DNA from: Serripes groenlandicus
Lineage: Eukaryota; Mollusca; Bivalvia; Cardiida; Cardiidae
Assembly (NCBI GenBank): GCA_031761405.1
Contig: JASEVX010000001.1
Location: 111,285,643-111,349,642 of the forward strand
Direction: 5' to 3'
DNA length: 64,000 bases
In this document: positions 44,031-53,840 of the stretch, one piece after another
How positions within the stretch are numbered: position 1 is the stretch's first letter
Layout of the letters: every line of letters begins with the position of its first letter
Notes under the pieces: generated by a model
What the model was told of the DNA's origin: nothing
Database searches by the model: none
The model's input: the letters and a program-made list of their open reading frames with translations, nothing else
Program-made: the position numbers and the translations under genes

Positions 44031-44410
44031 TAAGGCAGAAACAAATGCCATGCCTTTCAAACTTTTCCTTCAGATGCATATATCATCTTTATAGTTACAT
44101 CCCATAATTTTATTGTGTTATAACAAAGAACATGCTTAGAATTGATCAAGTTTTAAATATACGTATACAGGGCAATTGGTTTTGACATTGAAATTTGGAC
44201 TAAGCATTTTGCACTTACAATCTTCAATTACAAGGCTATTTCCCATTTTGAAAAGCTAATTGAATTATCTGGGTTCAATTAAATACTGAAAGAGCCTCTT
44301 TAAAATTAGAATCTCTGCCATATGCTGTCATAATTCAGGCTTTTATTTAAACTGATTTAAAATGAAAATTTAATAAAAATCGACTTCAAAGTATCGCATA
44401 TGTTCAGGGT

Positions 44411-44602
44411 AAGTTCAATTCAACCACATACAGATGCTTTCTGTGACGCCTCTGCAGCAAAGGACTTTTGAAAACATTGTGGCATAAGGAGAAATTGCTC
44501 ATATAATGAGCTATTTCTCCTTCTGCCTTAATGTTTTCAACTTTATTCAATAAATGACGTTTCAATTATAGAGAGTTTTCGTTTTTGTGGGAAAGGGTTA
44601 AA
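44411..44602 (+). mobile_element. MITE-1 copy
   Basis: 'accacatacagatgctttct', centre ctcatataatgagctatttc, and 'tttgtgggaaagggttaa'. The right ctgctgcag block is deleted. Confidence 0.8.
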
Positions 44603-44750
44603 ACAATACAAATACAAACAAAATTATCCATGTTCATCCTATGTTTTTTTTAAAAAAGGTCTGGTCAAAAAGCACCGATTCCAGAATGAGAAAGGCTATT
44701 AATATGTTGGATTCTTTTTCCTAGATTATTACTTCCTTAATTGATCTGCT

Positions 44751-44983
44751 TTAACCCTTTCTCTCATACAGCCGCTTTCTGATGCCTCTGCAGCAGATGA
44801 CATTTGAAAGCATTGGGACAAAAGGAAAAATTGTTAAAAACGAGCAATTTATCCTTTTGCCACAAAGTTTTCAACCATTTTCAGTATAATTAATAACCTT
44901 CATTTTCAGAGATTTTCCATAAATTTCCTAGCTGTTTTCAAAGTCGCTTGTTGCAGATTTCCTGTTTGTGAGAAAGGGATAAG
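44751..44983 (+). mobile_element. MITE-1 copy, nearly full length
   Basis: TTAACCCTTTCTCTCATACA, then gcctctgcagcagatgacat, to gtttgtgagaaagggataa. Confidence 0.85.
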
Positions 44984-44989
44984 GAGTAG

Positions 44990-45500
44990 ATTCTGTAAAT
45001 ACTTGGCATTGATAAGGAAATGGATTGAAAATTGTTAATCTTCCTTGGTCACTCAGGACTGGGTTACCATGGTAATGGTCAATTAAAATTCAATACTGGG
45101 CATGTTTCATTGGACTAGGGAATATTGATAAATCAGTTGCTACCCTTGCAGATAGAGGGTTCTTTTATCATTTTATGAGTGATAACAGAGATTTTTAAGA
45201 ATTATCATAAAAGAACAAAGAGGTTTTATAGGAAGATAGAATTTTTAAAAGTTGTGGGAAAAATACATTCATATATTTGTGGATAATTGTGAGCATTATT
45301 TATACATGAAAGGAAGTTGAAACCTATTAATTTGATTTTTTTGGATTGAATACGAGTTGCTCAAGGAATAAAATCATTGTTCGGTTGGTGGCAGCAGATT
45401 GAATTATGATATTTTGACAATCTGCACTGAAAATCAGTGGAAAATATTGTAACAAAGGGAAAATTGTATGGTTATTTTTATAAAGAGTTGGAAGTGTTAT
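44990..45500 (+). other. non-coding stretch, no feature recognised
   Basis: Nothing recognised apart from AT-rich sequence. Confidence 0.4.
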
Positions 45501-45503
45501 AAA

Positions 45504-45688
45504 TTAACCCTCTCCGGCATACAACAAATCTGCAGCAGACAACTTTGGATATAGTTGAAATCATTGTGGCAAAAGGAGAATTTGCTCATTTATAATGAGC
45601 AATTTCTTATTTTGTCTGAATTGGTTCAATTAAAGGTCTAATCTGCTGCGGCATCTGAGAAAGCATTCTTATGTGGGAAAGGATTTAG
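45504..45688 (-). mobile_element. MITE-1 copy
   Basis: TTAACCCTCTCCGGCATACA, then the centre ctcatttataatgagcaatt, to cttatgtgggaaaggattta. Confidence 0.8.
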
Positions 45689-46048
45689 AAAAAACTGCTC
45701 ATCTCTCAGTTTTAAAAACATGTCATAATACTACATGAGGGTATCTACAATTAAGCATAATAATTAACAAACCAAGTTGAAATGTAAAACTAAATATGAT
45801 TATAATAATAATACTCTGACTGCATGCATGGTCTCTAAGGCATGAAGCCCTTATTTTCTAGTATGATTTCATCCTTGTAAGATTTCTATTTTTACTTTCT
45901 TTTGAACTTCCTTGAAGAAAACAATTTTTTATATAACAATGAAATACTGACAATGTTTTTCAAATCAGATTGACAGAAGGAAATTGTGATAGCTTTGCAT
46001 CATATTTATTTTTCTTCTGCTTAGTGTTAAAAAAAAGATGTCATGGTC

Positions 46049-46279
46049 TTTAACCCTTTCCCTCATATAGACTCTTTTTGACGCCTCTGAAGCAGACAGC
46101 TTTTTGAAAACATAGTGTCAAAAGAAGAAATTGCTCAAAACAAGCAATTTCTCCTTTTGCCTCGATGTTTTCCACTTTTAGTCATAGGTTATCCATTCAA
46201 TTATAAAGATAATCCATTTTTTGACAAATTATGTTCAAAGTCGTCTGCTGCAGACTTGTCGTATGAGGGAAAGGGTTAA
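46049..46279 (+). mobile_element. MITE-1 copy, intact, young, close upstream of the gene exon
   Basis: TTAACCCTTTCCCTCATATA to cgtatgagggaaagggTTAA, 231 bp, all blocks present. It ends about 290 bp before the splice acceptor of the zinc-finger exon. Confidence 0.93.
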
Positions 46280-46488
46280 ACCTTACCCTCATACAATAAG
46301 TCTGCAGCAGTACAAATGAACAATAGCAAAAATAAGGAAAGTCTTAATAAATGCAGAAGACACTTGACACCTGCAGCTAATTAGAAATATTTCCCTTTGT
46401 AAATTGTTTTCCATTGCTCACCACAATGTTTTCAACAGTCATCTGCTGTGGATATGTCAGAATGTGTCTACAAGTTTGAAAGGGTTGA
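46276..46488 (-). mobile_element. MITE-1 copy abutting the previous one at a shared TTAA
   Basis: Reads TTAAaccttaccctcatac directly after the TTAA of the preceding copy, then 'gtctgcagcag', 'gctcaccacaatgttttcaa' and 'catctgctgtggatatgtca', ending ttgaaagggttga. Confidence 0.75.
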
Positions 46489-46554
46489 AATATGATCAGG
46501 TCAACCGTAACTTTGTTTTAAACATTTTTCTTAACATGAAATGCTAAATTTAGG

Positions 46555-46572
46555 TATCTTTTCTCTTTGCAG
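46555..46572 (+). promoter_or_regulatory. splice acceptor of the zinc-finger exon
   Basis: 'tatcttttctctttgcag' is a strong polypyrimidine tract plus AG. The exon would start at 46573. An in-frame TAG at 46654-46656 means the coding start lies within this exon. Confidence 0.65.
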
Positions 46573-46683
46573 ATATTAAATGCTCAGCCAAGACTGAAAA
46601 AAATGCAGGACAGACATTGCAGTTGAGATTAGAAATATATCAAGAACGTTGTTTAGACATTGAACATTCAGAAAACTGTGACC
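46573..46683 (+). other. 5' leader part of the exon with two short upstream ORFs
   Basis: ATG at 46580 opens a five-codon ORF (MLSQD, stop 46595-46597). ATG at 46603 opens a seven-codon ORF (MQDRHCS, stop 46624-46626). Both end before the main start, so re-initiation or leaky scanning would be needed to reach it. Confidence 0.6.
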
Positions 46684-49600
46684 ATGGATATGATGTCAAT
46701 GAAATCCTCTCGTAGAAAGCAGAGCAAACCAATACGGGTATCTTATAATGATGACTCCGAAATGCCTATACCACCTCCTACAGGGGAGGAGGAGTTTGTG
46801 AATGGTGATAATATGGACACCTCAGAACCAGGAGAAGAGAAAGAGAATGAAATGCACATGTCTAATATAACAGCATGTCGCAAATGTGCTGAAACATTCC
46901 CAAACCTTGAACAGTTAAGTGAACATATGAAAACTGTTCATGGTGATATTCCAGATTATAGTCCATTAAACTTGGTTCGTGATCCAAGTAGCTTCCCTAC
47001 GGCTTACCACAGACTTGGTAGTGAGTTTTTCATGAAGAATGTATTTGTTTCCAATGGACATAAACCAGAAAATAGTGTTATGGATAGTGAAAACAACATT
47101 GACAAAAATGGTAATGATGTTGTGGATGGTGAGTTTGAAGCTAAACTTGATGGAGAAAAGAGAGATCGTACTGGTATCTTCCATCCTGACGCATACTGTG
47201 AGCTGTGTGATAAGGAATTCTGTAATAAATACTTTCTTAAAACTCATAAAGCTAATAAGCATGGGATTTATGACAATAGCATTTCACCTTTTACAACAGG
47301 AATTAACCCACTCCCGCCCAGCTTAGTGTTACCTCAGGACTACTCACCTCTCCCCTATAAACTTAATTTGGATTTCCCTCTACCTCCACTCAAGACCAAT
47401 CCTAACCCTGTGAAGCCACCCACGCCTCAGCTTATGCCATTACACTTACACTCAATGTCACCTAGTCGCCAGTCTCCACCAACTACTCAACCGTTAAGCC
47501 AAACGTCGAAGCCTTCACTTTCGCCATTGAGTTCTGCCAAATCGAAATCTTCCTTGAGTACTCCTACATCTAGTATATCGGAGAGTATGTCCGATCCTAG
47601 AGAGAAAAAACCAGTAGGACAAGATATGGAGGATTTTTGTGAAATTTGCCAAAAACATTTTTGCAACAAATACTACCTCAAAAAACATAAAAATGATGTT
47701 CATGGAATAGCTCCACCAGATACGCCAATGTCATCTGGGAAAAGGGGTGGACGCCCTCCTAACTCGGAACTGAAGCTCCCTCCCACGCCTATGACATCTG
47801 ATTCACAACTTATACCTCATTCTCTTGCCAACATACCAGGCTTGCCAAATATGCCTGGTGTCATGGTGTTGAATCCATTCTTGCCGCCAATGCTTATTCC
47901 AGCTGGATCACTTATGAATCAACATGGACCCCTTCCACCCCGACCACCACACATGCCTATGAGTTCAGCATTTCCATTTTCTAGTTCCGCTTCCGCTCCA
48001 ATTACTACCCTGAGTGACAGTAAATCTCATTCTCCAGGTTCATCAAGCACCTTAGCTACCTCATCATCTCCCACTGGTTCCCTGACCAGTGAAGCCTTGC
48101 GTAACCTTGGAATTCCTATACCAGATGGTGCAAGTCCAAATGAAGCACTGCGAAGGATGGGCCTTTTGAGTCCTGATGGCCAAGTTGCGAGTGAAGCACT
48201 ACGTGGGATGGGAATTCTCAGTACAGAGGCCTTCTGCGATATTTGTCGAAAGGAATTTTGCAATAAATACTTCCTGAGAGTCCATAAAGCCAACAAACAT
48301 GGAATTTACATAGATGAGCCACTACTGCCACCATCTATGGCCCCAGCAATGAGCATGAGCTTACCTACAAAACCAGGGGATCTACCCACTACCTCAGAAT
48401 CAGCTAACCTTTCCAATGATAAAGAAAAGGAACTTAGTGATAGCAGAGTAGAATCTAGTCCAAAATGTACCACTCCAGTGTCTCAGTCATCCGATTATGT
48501 CATTTCCTGTAATCTATGTAAAATTGAATTCGCAAGCAAGTATGCATACAGGGTTCACCGTATACAAGCCCATGGTATGATCCATGAGCCTTTTAATGAG
48601 TCGGAACTTGCTGAAGAAGCATATAAATTGCACAATGGAGATTTGCCAAAACAAGTTAGTTCAAAGATAGCAGATGAAATTTCTGCAATTGAAAGAAATG
48701 CTGAAGCTTCGGGGTTTTCAACTATGTTTGGAAGTATGGTTGCTGCTAAACTAGCAGATAGAGTGAACTGTGACATTTGTAATAAAGAACTGTGCAATAA
48801 ATATTTCTTGAAAGCTCATAAGATGAAAGTGCATGGTATTGATATGGCTGCACAAGAACGATCTCCAAAACCAGGCACTGCAATGTTATCTTTCGACAGA
48901 CCTAAATCGATACTTGACTTTAGCCCATCTGCAGCTCATAGACTTGACTTCAGTAGTTTTGGTCGATCATTTAAACCTGACACCAGAGAATCTAGACCAA
49001 ACTCAACAACCTCACAAGAAAACCAGTCGATGCAGCCAGGAGAGAGACCTTCCAATGAGGAACTTGTTAAACTTGGTATGGACCCTGAAGCTTACTGTGA
49101 GATCTGCAAGAAAGAGTTCTGCAGCAAATATTTCCTGAGGACTCACAAACAGAACATACATGGTATTCCTCCAAAATCTGAGTATCTAGAATCTAGTCTA
49201 ACCAAACCTATGTCCATGGCACCCCATCTGGCTTTGTCAACACCGTTGCTACCATCTAGCTTCATGGGGTCAATGAGTGCTATGGGTGCTTTGGGTTCAA
49301 TGGGTGCTCTGGGCTCTATGAGTGCGCTGGGCTCTATGAGTGCGCTGGGCTCTATGGGTGCTCTTGGCTCCATGGGTATGCCACCAAGTCTTTTAGCACA
49401 AACCAAACCTATAAACTTATCAGCAAGCAATAATTCTGGTTACAGCAGTAGTATGAATATGAATGGTGGAAACCGCTATGGTGAACCTTATGGGCAAAGT
49501 AACAGATGGAAGGAACCTAACAACTCGTCTCGTGTAACGTGTGAGCTGTGCAATAAAGAACTTTGTAATAAATATTTTCTACGCACACATAAGATTAACA

Positions 49601-50871
49601 AACATGGTATTCTACCTGAAGATCTTTCACCTATTACTAGTCAAAATGCATCACCAAACAACTCTGATATGGAAACTTCAAGTAACTCGTCTTTTCCCAC
49701 TGATTTGTCAATGGAGAGGAACATTCATAGTCCAAAGTTTAATCTAGAGAATTCTAAACTATTCACTAATAAATCTGATGAAGGACAGTCCCAATTCTCA
49801 GAAGCTCTCAATTTGAAAATTAAAAGTGAACAGGATAGTTATTTCAATAATTATGCATCTGAAACATGTCATCTGTGTGATCGTAAATTTAAGAGCACAG
49901 AATGGCTCCATCAACACATCTTGCAAGATCATGCTGGCCTGACAGCTATATCACCAACCATGAAAAAGGCATTCAATAATGGTGAGGGACATGCATCCCT
50001 CGGGCAGCGTACCTGTTCAGTATGCAGTATTGTGTTTTCAAGCGAGATGTCGATGCAGTTACACATGATACAGGAGCATAATGCACAAGTAACCATCAAG
50101 ACAGAGCCACAGTCACCAACTATGGATACTATGGATACCAAAGGCCAATTCTCAGGGACTTTGAAAAAATATAACCTTTCGCCGCGATTTACCTTTTCTC
50201 TGAAACGAAAATTCTACAGTTGTTCTGTCTGCAGCCATAAGAGTACTTGGTTGTCTAAGATCTTGTCACATGAGAAGAGTATTCACGGTATTAGTCACGA
50301 AAAAAGAAAGTTTCGCTGCAATTCTTGTCATAAAGTATTCAGAAAAGAGAAGCATTTAAGATCACATATGATGGACATTCATGGAGACTATACATTAAAC
50401 GATAATTCTACTGAAAAGAAATTCCGTTGTACAACTTGTGACAGATCATTCCCCACGGTTTTGAAGTGTCATCAACATATTCGACAGGATCATATTCGTT
50501 GCCGCAGTTTTCGTATCAACAACAGGGCGGCTTATCAACGCCATACATGTTCCCGATGTAGTTTCTCTACACGATACAGAAAACAACTTCAGCGTCATGT
50601 TTTACGGTGTCATAGCTTACCGAGAAAATTCAACCAATCAGGTCGCCCGTTTGAGGATGTGAAATCAGGGAATAACAAAAACTCACTCAACCTTCATGCT
50701 GAGGCTGTTAACGGTTGTGACAGTGGAGACTATATGATGCAGACATTTAGAATAAAACAGTGCAATGAAGATGGGGTTTTTGTTGCATCAGTTGTACAAA
50801 TGCCAGTATTGCAAAAACTAAAGAACTCAGCCTCTGTCTCGTTTATGGTGACACCGCTGGAAGAGCATTAA
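46684..50871 (+). CDS. C2H2 zinc-finger protein, 14 fingers, 1395 residues, single coding exon
   Basis: Probably a nuclear DNA-binding transcriptional regulator. The start is ATG 46684 in a strong context (gtgaccATGg); an in-frame stop lies at 46654. Fingers begin near residues 65, 172, 319, 518, 609, 696, 805, 953, 1062, 1111, 1180, 1212, 1249 and 1289. Fingers 2-4 and 6-8 share one unusual sequence, C-x2-C-x-K-x-[FL]-C-[NS]-K-Y-[FY]-L-x12-spaced H-x4-H-G-I; finger 5 is a diverged member. They are separated by long Ser/Pro-rich linkers, unlike the short TGEKP linkers of KRAB-type arrays. Fingers 11-14 are close together and more ordinary, as expected of a DNA-contacting cluster. Linkers hold PINLS (residue 909) and PTDLS (1005), resembling CtBP-binding motifs, and SUMO-type sites IKSE (1046) and IKTEPQSP (1138). 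A Gly-Ser-Met-Ala-Leu tract covers about residues 860-899. The frame is open over 4.2 kb with codon-level conservation between finger repeats. I recognise no specific orthologue. Confidence 0.95.
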   Translation: MDMMSMKSSRRKQSKPIRVSYNDDSEMPIPPPTGEEEFVNGDNMDTSEPGEEKENEMHMSNITACRKCAETFPNLEQLSEHMKTVHGDIPDYSPLNLVRDPSSFPTAYHRLGSEFFMKNVFVSNGHKPENSVMDSENNIDKNGNDVVDGEFEAKLDGEKRDRTGIFHPDAYCELCDKEFCNKYFLKTHKANKHGIYDNSISPFTTGINPLPPSLVLPQDYSPLPYKLNLDFPLPPLKTNPNPVKPPTPQLMPLHLHSMSPSRQSPPTTQPLSQTSKPSLSPLSSAKSKSSLSTPTSSISESMSDPREKKPVGQDMEDFCEICQKHFCNKYYLKKHKNDVHGIAPPDTPMSSGKRGGRPPNSELKLPPTPMTSDSQLIPHSLANIPGLPNMPGVMVLNPFLPPMLIPAGSLMNQHGPLPPRPPHMPMSSAFPFSSSASAPITTLSDSKSHSPGSSSTLATSSSPTGSLTSEALRNLGIPIPDGASPNEALRRMGLLSPDGQVASEALRGMGILSTEAFCDICRKEFCNKYFLRVHKANKHGIYIDEPLLPPSMAPAMSMSLPTKPGDLPTTSESANLSNDKEKELSDSRVESSPKCTTPVSQSSDYVISCNLCKIEFASKYAYRVHRIQAHGMIHEPFNESELAEEAYKLHNGDLPKQVSSKIADEISAIERNAEASGFSTMFGSMVAAKLADRVNCDICNKELCNKYFLKAHKMKVHGIDMAAQERSPKPGTAMLSFDRPKSILDFSPSAAHRLDFSSFGRSFKPDTRESRPNSTTSQENQSMQPGERPSNEELVKLGMDPEAYCEICKKEFCSKYFLRTHKQNIHGIPPKSEYLESSLTKPMSMAPHLALSTPLLPSSFMGSMSAMGALGSMGALGSMSALGSMSALGSMGALGSMGMPPSLLAQTKPINLSASNNSGYSSSMNMNGGNRYGEPYGQSNRWKEPNNSSRVTCELCNKELCNKYFLRTHKINKHGILPEDLSPITSQNASPNNSDMETSSNSSFPTDLSMERNIHSPKFNLENSKLFTNKSDEGQSQFSEALNLKIKSEQDSYFNNYASETCHLCDRKFKSTEWLHQHILQDHAGLTAISPTMKKAFNNGEGHASLGQRTCSVCSIVFSSEMSMQLHMIQEHNAQVTIKTEPQSPTMDTMDTKGQFSGTLKKYNLSPRFTFSLKRKFYSCSVCSHKSTWLSKILSHEKSIHGISHEKRKFRCNSCHKVFRKEKHLRSHMMDIHGDYTLNDNSTEKKFRCTTCDRSFPTVLKCHQHIRQDHIRCRSFRINNRAAYQRHTCSRCSFSTRYRKQLQRHVLRCHSLPRKFNQSGRPFEDVKSGNNKNSLNLHAEAVNGCDSGDYMMQTFRIKQCNEDGVFVASVVQMPVLQKLKNSASVSFMVTPLEEH
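48085..48234 (+). other. triple 'EALRxMG' repeat before finger 4
   Basis: Three consecutive motifs, SEALRNLGIP, NEALRRMGLLS and SEALRGMGILS, precede finger 4. A weaker relative, NEELVKLGMDPEAYC, precedes finger 7. They look like a short helical module duplicated together with the finger. Confidence 0.8.
49264..49380 (+). repeat. coding minisatellite, 18-bp unit
   Basis: Repeats of 'atgagtgcgctgggctct' and variants encode (MGALGS/MSALGS)n. The two most similar units, near 49319-49354, are identical, which points to recent slippage in frame. Confidence 0.9.
49408..49422 (+). other. PINLS, CtBP-type motif
   Basis: Matches the PxNLS variant of the PxDLS motif by which many zinc-finger repressors bind CtBP. 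It lies in a linker between fingers 7 and 8. Confidence 0.45.
49696..49710 (+). other. PTDLS, CtBP-type motif
   Basis: An exact match to PxDLS in the linker between fingers 8 and 9. With PINLS this would suit recruitment of the CtBP corepressor. Confidence 0.55.
50095..50118 (+). other. IKTEPQSP, phosphorylation-dependent SUMO motif
   Basis: Exact fit to the psi-K-x-E-x-x-S-P consensus, between fingers 10 and 11. A simple psi-K-x-E site (IKSE) lies at 49819-49830. Confidence 0.6.
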
Positions 50872-51287
50872 TGATTCTTAAGATAAGTCTATACTTAGAC
50901 TAAATATGTTGTTATTTTGTGTGCGTGTGTGTGAGTGTGCTGTGATGAGCATGCAAATTATACCTTTTTCCTATGTGCAATCTATTTTATCGTTGAAGTT
51001 ATTTCGTAACTTTCATTATTTCAATGTGTTCCTTATTGTAAATTATTTGAGATTTAGCAGTTCTTGTAATTTATTATTTTCTTCTATTTTTGATCCTCTC
51101 ATTTAAATTGCTGTATTTAGATTTAAGGTGAAGCAATAGTTAAGGAAAGCATCTGTAGAATTTTATTGATATGCTGTTGTAGAATATATTTTGATTTACC
51201 AAGAGAATATATTAATGATAAGTTTTCCATATGAAACTAAGTCTTGTTTTAAGATAATGCATTAGGGTCAGGTCTTGAAGTAGAATT
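50872..51287 (+). other. likely 3' untranslated region or flank
   Basis: T-rich sequence after the stop codon. No AATAAA is present in this part; the first clear ones are further on. Confidence 0.4.
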
Positions 51288-51392
51288 AACCCTTTCCCTT
51301 GGATGCCTATGAAGCAGATGACTTTCTATCTTTGTGCTTAGATGTTTTCAACGTCATATGCTGCAAATTTGATGTATGTGGGGAAAGGTTAA
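51288..51392 (+). mobile_element. MITE-1 copy lacking the centre (105 bp)
   Basis: TTAACCCTTTCCCTTGGATG to gtggggaaaggTTAA. The whole central half is deleted but both ends and both TTAA are kept. Confidence 0.8.
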
Positions 51393-51654
51393 ATGGGGTC
51401 AACTGATCTTTTCAGTTTTGAGTTTCATGATGATGTTACCACATCTTGAAATCTGAATCTGCTTCGGTTCATGTTTGTTGAAATGGTATCCTGTATTATA
51501 ATACACTTGTTAAAAACCTTCAACTTCTATATATTTTTTAGTTATTATGATCTGGTTTTATGGAAAGAAGTAAACTTAAAGAAAATATGAAATTGATTTT
51601 ATATTTCAGCAAATGTCTGTTTTAAGAACATCTAAGCAAAACATTTCAAAATCC

Positions 51655-51660
51655 AATAAA
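51655..51660 (+). other. candidate polyadenylation signal
   Basis: AATAAA about 0.78 kb after the stop codon, within 'atccaataaattggac'. A second AATAAA is at 52347-52352. Neither can be tied to the gene from sequence alone. Confidence 0.25.
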
Positions 51661-51664
51661 TTGG

Positions 51665-52360
51665 ACTTAAATTCTTTAATCAGAATAGATATCATTGAGC
51701 GACTTTAAAGGAAAAATTGGTTGTTCCGATTAATTTGTTCCCTTTCATTATGTTTCAAAAAAGTTGTATGCTGCAAAAGCATCAAACAAATTATCTTGCA
51801 AATGTATGCATCAGTTTGTATCAAATAGCCATCTGAACACTTACATACGCACTTACATACGCAAATGTGATCATTGTTATCATAGAATAACATAATTAGC
51901 AGATCATTGTGACTTATTAATCACTGTTTCATAACAAATCATCAAATATGTTGATTTGTGCAGTAATGGTAATTTTTAAATGTTTCATGCAAGCAAGCAG
52001 CTACAGATATACTACTACATATGTATTTTGTAAGCCTAATGAAAAAGAATTGTACAAGATATTGTTACATTGTTTTGCATGAAGTTGTTACTTTCTAAGT
52101 TTCTCTAATGTTCATATGGTAGTAAAGAGATATAATAGATTGACAGAATGAATTCTCTAAGATCAAATATTGTGAGTGCTTATATAATTCAGATAAGTGC
52201 AAACAATTTAGGATTTATACTACAGGATATGAAAAAATCAGATTTTGCGCTGGTCATTCATTCTTTGTCTTTTTAACTGTGAATGTTTTAAATACATTAT
52301 GCAAAACAGTTGTTAGTGCATCTTGTATCTCACATAAGATGTAGTTAATAAATGTGTTTC
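51665..52360 (+). other. non-coding stretch
   Basis: AT-rich. A short MITE-like end 'gttgtatgctgcaaaagcat' lies near 51763. Nothing else recognised. Confidence 0.4.
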
Positions 52361-52361
52361 A

Positions 52362-52529
52362 TTAAACCCTTTGCCACTTACAACAAATCTGCAGCAGATG
52401 CCTTTGAAAACATTGTGGCAAAAGGTGAAATTCCTTGATTTAAGAGATTTTTCCTTATGTCACAATTGTTTTTAAAAGTTGTCGTCTGCTGAGGCGTCAA
52501 AAGGCGTCTTTATGTGGGAAAGGATTAAG
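52362..52529 (-). mobile_element. MITE-1 copy
   Basis: ttaaaccctttgccacttac, then 'tgtggcaaaaggtgaaattc', to ctttatgtgggaaaggatta. Confidence 0.8.
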
Positions 52530-52831
52530 CTATTAATATATATTTAAAAAGGATGTATAGAAATATTAATATAATAACAGAATGTATATAAGGCTTATAC
52601 GGGACTGCATAACTTGAACAATCATTTTATAATCACCTTGACCTTTGTCCTTGTGACCTTGCATTTATCCGGGCTCTTATTATTTTCATTGTTTTTCCCA
52701 CAGCTAGCAGGTAGACATATTTACAATTTTATTGAATGTTTTTCATTAACCTTTGAAACTGTATTTAGGGGTTTTAGAAATTTTAATTTTTCATTGATTT
52801 GTGTCTATCCTATGAGTTTGATGGAGCATTA

Positions 52832-53035
52832 TTAACCGTTTCCCATCTGCAGATGACTTTTGAAAACATTGTGGCCAAAGGTGAAATTGCTCATGATGAG
52901 CAATTTCCCCTTTGGCCACAATGTTTTCAACTTTATTTAACGATTAAGCTATCTTTTATGGAGATTTTTCAGGTTTTTGTCACAATGTTTTCAAAGTTGT
53001 CCGCTGCAGATTTGCTGTATGTGGGAAAGGGTTAA
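52832..53035 (+). mobile_element. MITE-1 copy with a co-varied central palindrome
   Basis: TTAACCGTTTCCCATCTGCA to gtatgtgggaaagggTTAA. The centre arms read tgtggccaaaggtgaaattg and caatttcccctttggccaca: both carry the change from GCAAAAGG to GCCAAAGG. Confidence 0.9.
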
Positions 53036-53039
53036 AATC

Positions 53040-53675
53040 CATGCTACCATCTAATAATATATGAAAATAAAAAAAGTTAAAGACTGGTGTCATTCATGCA
53101 AGACTTTTGAATGAGACACTGTTTCAAAAATGTTAGTATTGCTATGCATTGTAGTCATGGAAATAAAATGTTGTTGAACACTTTAATATGTATATCTTCT
53201 GAAAGCAAGGTGGTAAAAAGAGAAATGGTTCAGTATGACCAATATCTCCTTTCCCCTTACCATTGACAATATTCATCTGCAGAGGTTATATATACATTGT
53301 TCTCTGTATCATGTAAAGGGTTTCACAAAATGCAGGGTTAGAGGTTAAAGGTCAAGTGGGCTCTATTTATTTTAAATGTGCAACAATCAGCTGATGATTT
53401 ATTGTTAAAAGTTTATTTATTTATTTTTGTTCATTTGTTTTTTCTTCAATGCCAAAAGGAGAGGGGAGCATCCTCCATGTAGTTTGTAAATAGATAATAC
53501 AGTATAATTATGTAGTAAAAATTAGTGCACATTTTCTATCTGTCATGAAATAACTCATAATACACTCTTCCAAATGACAAACAATTTAACGCATTGAATG
53601 AATATTTCACAGTAGAGATAGAAATGTTGTGGGAAAAGAACTACACATTCTTATCAACCATGATACAATTCAAAG
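53040..53675 (+). other. non-coding stretch with faint MITE-1 traces
   Basis: 'ggtaaaaagagaaatggttc' near 53212 and 'catctgcagaggttata' near 53274 suggest one heavily decayed MITE-1 copy. No gene. Confidence 0.4.
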
Positions 53676-53679
53676 CTTT

Positions 53680-53840
53680 TTCCTGAACCGTCACATTTTG
53701 ATGCTACTACAGCAGATGACTTGTGAAAACATTGTGACAATAGAAGATATTGCTCATAATGAGAAATTTTCTTTGGCCACAATGTTTTCAATTCTGTTCA
53801 ATAATGGTACTTTTTCATATTTTTGTCTAGATGTGTCTGC
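53680..53840 (+). mobile_element. MITE-1 copy, right half missing
   Basis: 'acagcagatgacttgtgaaa', 'attgctcataatgagaaatt' and 'ttggccacaatgttttcaat'. Confidence 0.7.

Noticed and set aside
46660..46683. Start of the zinc-finger protein at the upstream TTG (46660)
   Set aside because: TTG is not a normal animal start. ATG 46684 has a strong context and follows an in-frame stop closely.
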